From Amphiura filiformis (lineage: Eukaryota; Echinodermata; Ophiuroidea; Amphilepidida; Amphiuridae): a stretch of 64,000 nt of DNA. The stretch covers positions 31,122,848 to 31,186,847 of the forward strand of contig NC_092641.1 in NCBI RefSeq assembly GCF_039555335.1, written 5' to 3'. Each line of letters starts with the position of its first letter. The first letter of the stretch is position 1. Below are positions 58,749-64,000 of the stretch, piece after piece. The translations under genes were made by a program, and so were the position numbers. Under the pieces are notes generated by a model. That model was not told the origin of the DNA and made no database searches. It saw only the letters and a program-made list of their open reading frames with translations.

Positions 58749-60639
58749 AAAGTCACGGAATTTTCGATTGTGAACTATTTTTTGCAGGATTTGTTCGTAT
58801 TAAGACACTTTGACAGTCTGGATTTCCAGCAATCGTAAGTGGTCAAAAAGTCTGGAAATTGGAACTCCTCTAAGTATAGTCAGTCTAGTCTGAAGTACAA
58901 AGTACCGACGCGGACGCAAAATTGTGCCGACTTTGAAGGCACGCATACCTGCAGCAGAGACGCAGCACTGCACGCTGTTTACGCGCTGTATACGCGCGCG
59001 TTGTCACTTTGTATTTCGGAGTGGGCAAACTATAGTTGGTGTACATTTATTTTCTGTTTTTCCAATGCCTTCTGTTGCAATTAGTGGTGGGTTAAGTCAG
59101 TGTTTTTCATAACTTGACGAGTCTATTGTACAGCCAATATAGACTATACATCTATTATAGAATTTTTATACCAGAATCTTACATCATATCTATCTCTTAT
59201 TAAGGTATAGTGATATCACATTTCAATCAAATTTACATATTGTTAATATTCCAACATCACTCCTATTTACTCTGAAAATAAATGCGCGAAGATAATCAAA
59301 GAAAGTTCTGTGCACCCAGCTTTTGCAAATCGTTCATATATCTTACAGCCATTATTTTGAAGAAGTTATCAAAACAGTATTCCTTTGCTTGATACTCTTG
59401 ATCAAGATAGAAAATACACGTAAGTTTTGGCAGGTGCGTAGTCCCACGTGCCCTGAAACAGAAACGCCTCAGAGGTATTATACGATCCGATCAGGCAAAA
59501 TGAGGTTAAAGGCGCAAATAGTAAATTTTCAGATTTTGCATCACAGTAAAGAACTTTTAATCAGTTTTGATTTGATGTAAATTTCATCAAAATGTGACGT
59601 AAGTAGACCAAGTAATAGGTGAATACATTGGGTATTTAAACAATAAAAAACATAAAATTTTGAATAGTAAATTGGCTCATAACTTAGAAACAACTGTGAC
59701 GACTTTGTACTCCTTTTGATTGACTGGGTCGCATACGATCTCGAGCATCACAACGAGGCATTTCACAGCTGAACTTACATTGACGTATTATTTGTGTCTT
59801 AATTTAGCGACATTTTAATTAAATTGATACCTAATTGTCAAATTTCTTTGCAAATGTTCCAAAAACAGAATTATAAAACAAGAATTAGTCTACTTTTCTT
59901 CGTTTTTCAATTAAAAAACAAAATCTAAGTCAGATAAATTATTATCTTATTATTTCAGACGTGTATTCTTAATTATTCTTTAGTTACTTGCTTGTTTCAG
60001 CTTTCTTATTGTTTTTATTCAATTTTAAAAGCTTTATCAGGAAAAGCAATTGAATTTTAAAATGCGTTAAAGAGACATGAATTTAATGAAAACAACATAA
60101 TCTGATAATTTGGCAATGGTGTGATCTTGGAGTTTCTTTTTACAACTTTTTTACATCTTATTAGAGTTCTGAAATAGCTTTACAAATATAAAGTCGCGTA
60201 GTTGAATCGTGGATCATTTTAAGTATGCGCATCTATACATTAATTAAAGCATATTTCTTCTGACGATAAAACCGTCTAATGACATGGAAATAAAAGATGA
60301 AGAAGCTTGAGCCTGAATCTATTTACAACCCACACTTATATTGTCGATAATCAGTGATAATGCACTATTTTAAAGTAGGCTACTCCGTTGCTGTACTCAT
60401 GTATTTTGCATAGTACTTCATTAACTAAAGCTCCTAATTGAACTTTGACTTTTAAAAATGCAAATTATACAAAAGTTTGTCTCTTTCATGAGATTTTTTT
60501 GAAACCTCATAAAGGAAATACACCGCTTGTAACACGAACTGAGTGTGAGAGACACAATCGGACTTCACTGTCGCCGCTTCATTAATGGCGTGCGACAAAA
60601 CGGTCTTAATGTTTCAGCGATGATAATTAACATGACTAG
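58749..60639. other. No gene recognised
   Basis: A GC-richer patch with many CpG (58905-59015, TACGCGCTGTATACGCGCGC) stands out of AT-rich surroundings and might be a promoter or an unmethylated island. No exon nearby can be defended. Confidence 0.3.
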
Positions 60640-63600
60640 CGGGACACCCGCGCTACGCGCGGGTCCCCGCTAGGTGAGTAAATGGGAGCGTTCACTAAAA
60701 CGGGAGGAATTACTGAACAGGTAGAATCATTGAAACGGTAAATTTCATTTATCTGAGTCTGACCCTCGTTAAGCCTAAGTTTCCATTTTAGCTTCTTTCT
60801 TTCTTTTTAGTTTCTTCTACATGGGCCAATTTTGTTCCATCTTTTAAAAACATTTTGCTGCTAAGCTTGCAAATTTCCCTTACCATGTTTTTTATTTACT
60901 CAATCCCGTTCCCATTATTTTGTAAATCTGTCCTTTACATTTCCCTGTTGACTTCATTTTTTATTTGCTGCTTAGCTTGTGATTTCCCGTTTTCATGTTA
61001 TTTATTTAGTTCTGTCCTCAGTTTAATAGCTTTTTTTATTTAAATCATCTAATTTTATTAAATTTTATTATTCTTTCCTTCTTTAGCCTAGTTTATTCCC
61101 GTTTTCATTTTCTTACTGTGACTAACTATAGGCTAACCCACATACTCGTAGGCCTACCTGTTTGTCCTCATTTTGTTTTCTTTTTTTAATTACAGTAGGC
61201 CTACCTCTTCATGTTGTTTGTACTTTTTAACACACATCTTTTCCCCGTATTTATTACGCCTACGGTCGGTCGTTCACCCGTATTATCATTCATTGCGCGA
61301 CTCTGCGTCTTTTACTCGCGACATGGCGTAGTGCTGCGTTACCCGCGCGCTATCGCTGCGCTACGCGGGCGGCTTGGCATTAGATACGCGCACGGGCTAG
61401 CTTGACAACTGACTCCCTTTTTTGTTTACCCAGCATAGCAACGTACCACATTTTCACTGATTTTGAGGCCAATTCTTGACCGTTTTCAACCAAATAAAGT
61501 TTAAACACGTTCCCGTATATTCATCGATCTCCCGTATGAATTTGGCGACATTTGGATCGAAACTGACGGAGCCTTTCCATGATACATAGATACATACATA
61601 GATACATACAACATTTCCCTATTTATAGTAAGATTAATGAAGAAATAGTCGCAAAGAACTACTGACCGAAATGCAGGCGTGGTTGTACCGTGTACGTAGT
61701 TTGATTGGCCAGAAAACAAATTTATATGAGCGCATTTTATGTACGGCTACTAAAATGTAAAAATATGGAAAAATTCTTTAAAAATCTTAAACTTTATTCA
61801 GTCAAATTCCAAATGGTTGCTGAGTAAATGGGACGCAGCGGGCATATCAAAACCCAAAGCTTTTAGTGTGGTCTGACGTGAGGACAATGTACCGACTGTA
61901 ATTTGAGATAGGATGACAAAATGAACACACTGATGTATGAAACTGTATCGTACATTTAATAGAAGTGATAATACAGGCTAATTGCTTTGACAATAGCTCT
62001 GTTGTTTTTACTCTCATGGACAATGGTGTGGCCATATAACTTAAAGGGTGTTTCATTGACTCATGTAAGAGTTATGTCTCAGCTATTTATATGTGGTATG
62101 GCTTAAAATATTGTATTAATTAATCTATATAAATAAAAGGAAGGTTGCCCATCTTGTGCGCGAGTGTTCTCCCGAATTGCCTAGACTTTCGGCTTTGATT
62201 TAGTGGTATATTGATCGGGTACATATTGCCATTTTTCCATCGGACATTCGTTTTTGCAAAAATTGGTGGTAACTAAGAGAATAACATAAAAAACTGTCGT
62301 GTTGCTATGCAAAATCGATCGCAGTGGCATTGTGGGTAATAAGGACAGTGTGAACCGCGTAATAATATTTCCATTACAAAACCATACGCAGAGCAACATT
62401 GCCCCGTTTTCTGCCAACTGCGAGGTGGCCAAGAAATGATTCAGGCTATCTAGATGCACAACAGCGCATAATTTAATAATGATCTTACGAGCTTTTCGTC
62501 CCTACGCAGAGCTACGCGCCCCATTTTCTGCCACTGCATCAAGGTTGGCAGCCAAGAAATTAAGGCTACGACGCGTGAATCTGGTCTTTTTGCGTCATCA
62601 CTTATTGTCAAAACTCAGTGGTAGCGCGTACCGTAACTAACTGGCAGCGCGTTGGTGTTAGTGCGTTGGCGTACAAGGGATGTGACTCGCACGTACGGGG
62701 CGCATATGCATAGGCCAACTTTCCGTGCCAGAGAAATAGAAAAGAAAAGAAAGTAGGACAAAACTGAAAAGGTAGGCCTACTATGGATGGGTTATGGGTA
62801 CAGGGTTGTGGATGAGAGTAAATAAATAAATAAATCTATATGAATAAAAGGAAGACGCATATGCCTATAGGCCAACTTTCCGTGCCAGAAAAGAAAAGAA
62901 AGTAGGACAAAAAGGGGTACTGGGTTTGGTTAAGAGATTACCAAAATGATAAAAATCGTAAATAAATAATTCATGAACTTAACAGGAAGCTAAAATAATG
63001 AGAACAGAATTAAATACAAACGGGAAATCACAAACTATAACTTAATAAGCAGGAAATATGAAAATTGGGAACAAAATAATAGAAAAAAAACCTAAAGCTA
63101 AAAGGACAAATGTAAGTAAGGGTAGATTTATAAAATAATGCATGGGAACGAGGTTCAATAAATAAATAACATGGAAACGGAGAATCACAAGCTAAGCAGC
63201 ATATATCTATTGGAACAAAATAGATTTATGTAATAGAAACTGAAAAGAAAGAAAGAATAAAATGAATAAAAAAGAAAAGAAAGGGAAGACAAAAAACAGA
63301 TACGGGTATTATACGGGTTACTAAATGAAACGGGAGCAAAATAAAGAAGGAAGGAAAGAAACTAATCAGGAAACGTAAGAAAAAAAGCTAAAATTAAAAA
63401 CTAATCAGGAAATATAAGAAAAATGAAGCCAAAATAATGAAAACAGAATTAAATAAATAACATGGAAACGGGAAATCACAAGCTAAGCAGCATAACAAAG
63501 AAGCTAAAAGGGAAACGTAAGAAAGGACAGATTTAGAAAATAATGGGAATGCGGTTAGGCCTAAATAAATAAATAACATGGAAACGGAAAATCCCAAGCT

Positions 63601-63826
63601 AAATAGCAATTTTTTAATGGGAACAAACTAGACCCATGTAGAAGAAACTGAAAAGAAAGAAAGAAAGAAAGAAGCTAAATGGAAATGCAAGAAGGAACAG
63701 ATTTAGAAAAATAAAATTTACCTTTTCAATGATTCTACCTTTTCAGTAATTCCTCCTGTTTTAGTGATCGCTCCCATTTACTCATCTAGCGGGGACCCGC
63801 GCGAAGCGCGGGTATCCCGCTAGTAT
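60640..63826. mobile_element. 3.2-kb element bounded by long inverted repeats with GC-rich hairpins
   Basis: The left end ACTAGCGGGACACCCGCGC with hairpin CGCGCTACGCGCG and the right end (inverse: ACTAGCGGGATACCCGCGC with CGCGCTTCGCGCG) are inverted repeats. They continue for about 190 bp (GAGTAAATGGGAGCG, GGAGGAATTACTGAA, GTAGAATCATTGAAA) and in weaker form for several hundred more. ATG flanks both ends. Inside are repeated purine/pyrimidine tracts, two copies of CTATAT(A/G)AATAAAAGGAAG (62128, 62833) and of GGCCAACTTTCCGTGCCAG (62713, 62870). No transposase or helicase frame was seen. CTAG-type hairpin ends recall Helentron-like elements; two opposed copies or a foldback element are also possible. 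Confidence 0.6.
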
Positions 63827-64000
63827 GTAATATTTCAGATAATGTTAAGGTAGTGCCCGGTGTCATTACCCTCCGGATTTTAGAAGCCACCGAACCACAC
63901 GATCAGCAAGCAAAAAATTGGGAACCCCCAAAAAACAACAACAAATAAACAAAAACAAAAACGATCACCGATGGTGGCAAGAAGTTTCGCACTATAGTGA

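Overview
This is a eukaryotic, AT-rich (about two-thirds A+T by eye), intron-bearing genomic window. The frequent AGGCCTA words, the density of palindromic MITEs, a tRNA-derived SINE and an expanded Kirrel/nephrin-type immunoglobulin gene suggest a marine invertebrate deuterostome (an echinoderm such as a brittle star, or a hemichordate). That assignment is a guess, not a result.

Layout. 1-8 kb: a MITE, simple repeats, and a cluster of four tRNA-Val genes (one CAC in a degraded state, one CAC, two AAC) inside a cassette of roughly 1.2 kb that has been copied several times, once inverted. 8-11 kb: no gene seen. 11.5-18.2 kb: gene A, eleven coding exons that join without a frame break into an 801-residue type I membrane protein (signal peptide, five Ig domains, TM helix, 221-residue tail ending in a Lys/His-rich stretch). 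Its first Ig domains look like Kirrel/NEPH/nephrin-family adhesion receptors. 18.2-24.7 kb: probable 3'UTR and repeats. 25.0-31.1 kb: gene B, a tandem paralogue with all five Ig domains and the TM region in frame (584 residues) but a stop six residues after the membrane. The exon for the tail survives only as a fragment. 32-38 kb: the 3' flank of the duplication, heavily invaded by mobile elements. 38-64 kb: no convincing multi-exon gene. It holds MITEs, a threefold cassette carrying two leader-like exons at 41 kb, a higher-order tandem repeat at 48 kb, and a 3.2 kb element bounded by long inverted repeats with GC-rich hairpins at 60.6-63.8 kb.

How it fits together. Genes A and B come from one tandem duplication of more than 10 kb (about 11.16-21.4 kb versus 24.7-35.9 kb). 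This gives paralogous empty sites that show exactly what inserted in each copy: a TTAA-targeting MITE, a SINE nested in another MITE, and a 30-bp perfect palindrome with a 9-bp flanking duplication inserted in frame into an Ig exon of gene B. A second palindrome of the same design (22-24 bp with an 8-bp duplication) lies in the tRNA cluster. A plausible reading of gene B is a tailless companion of gene A with the same ectodomain but no cytoplasmic signalling region.
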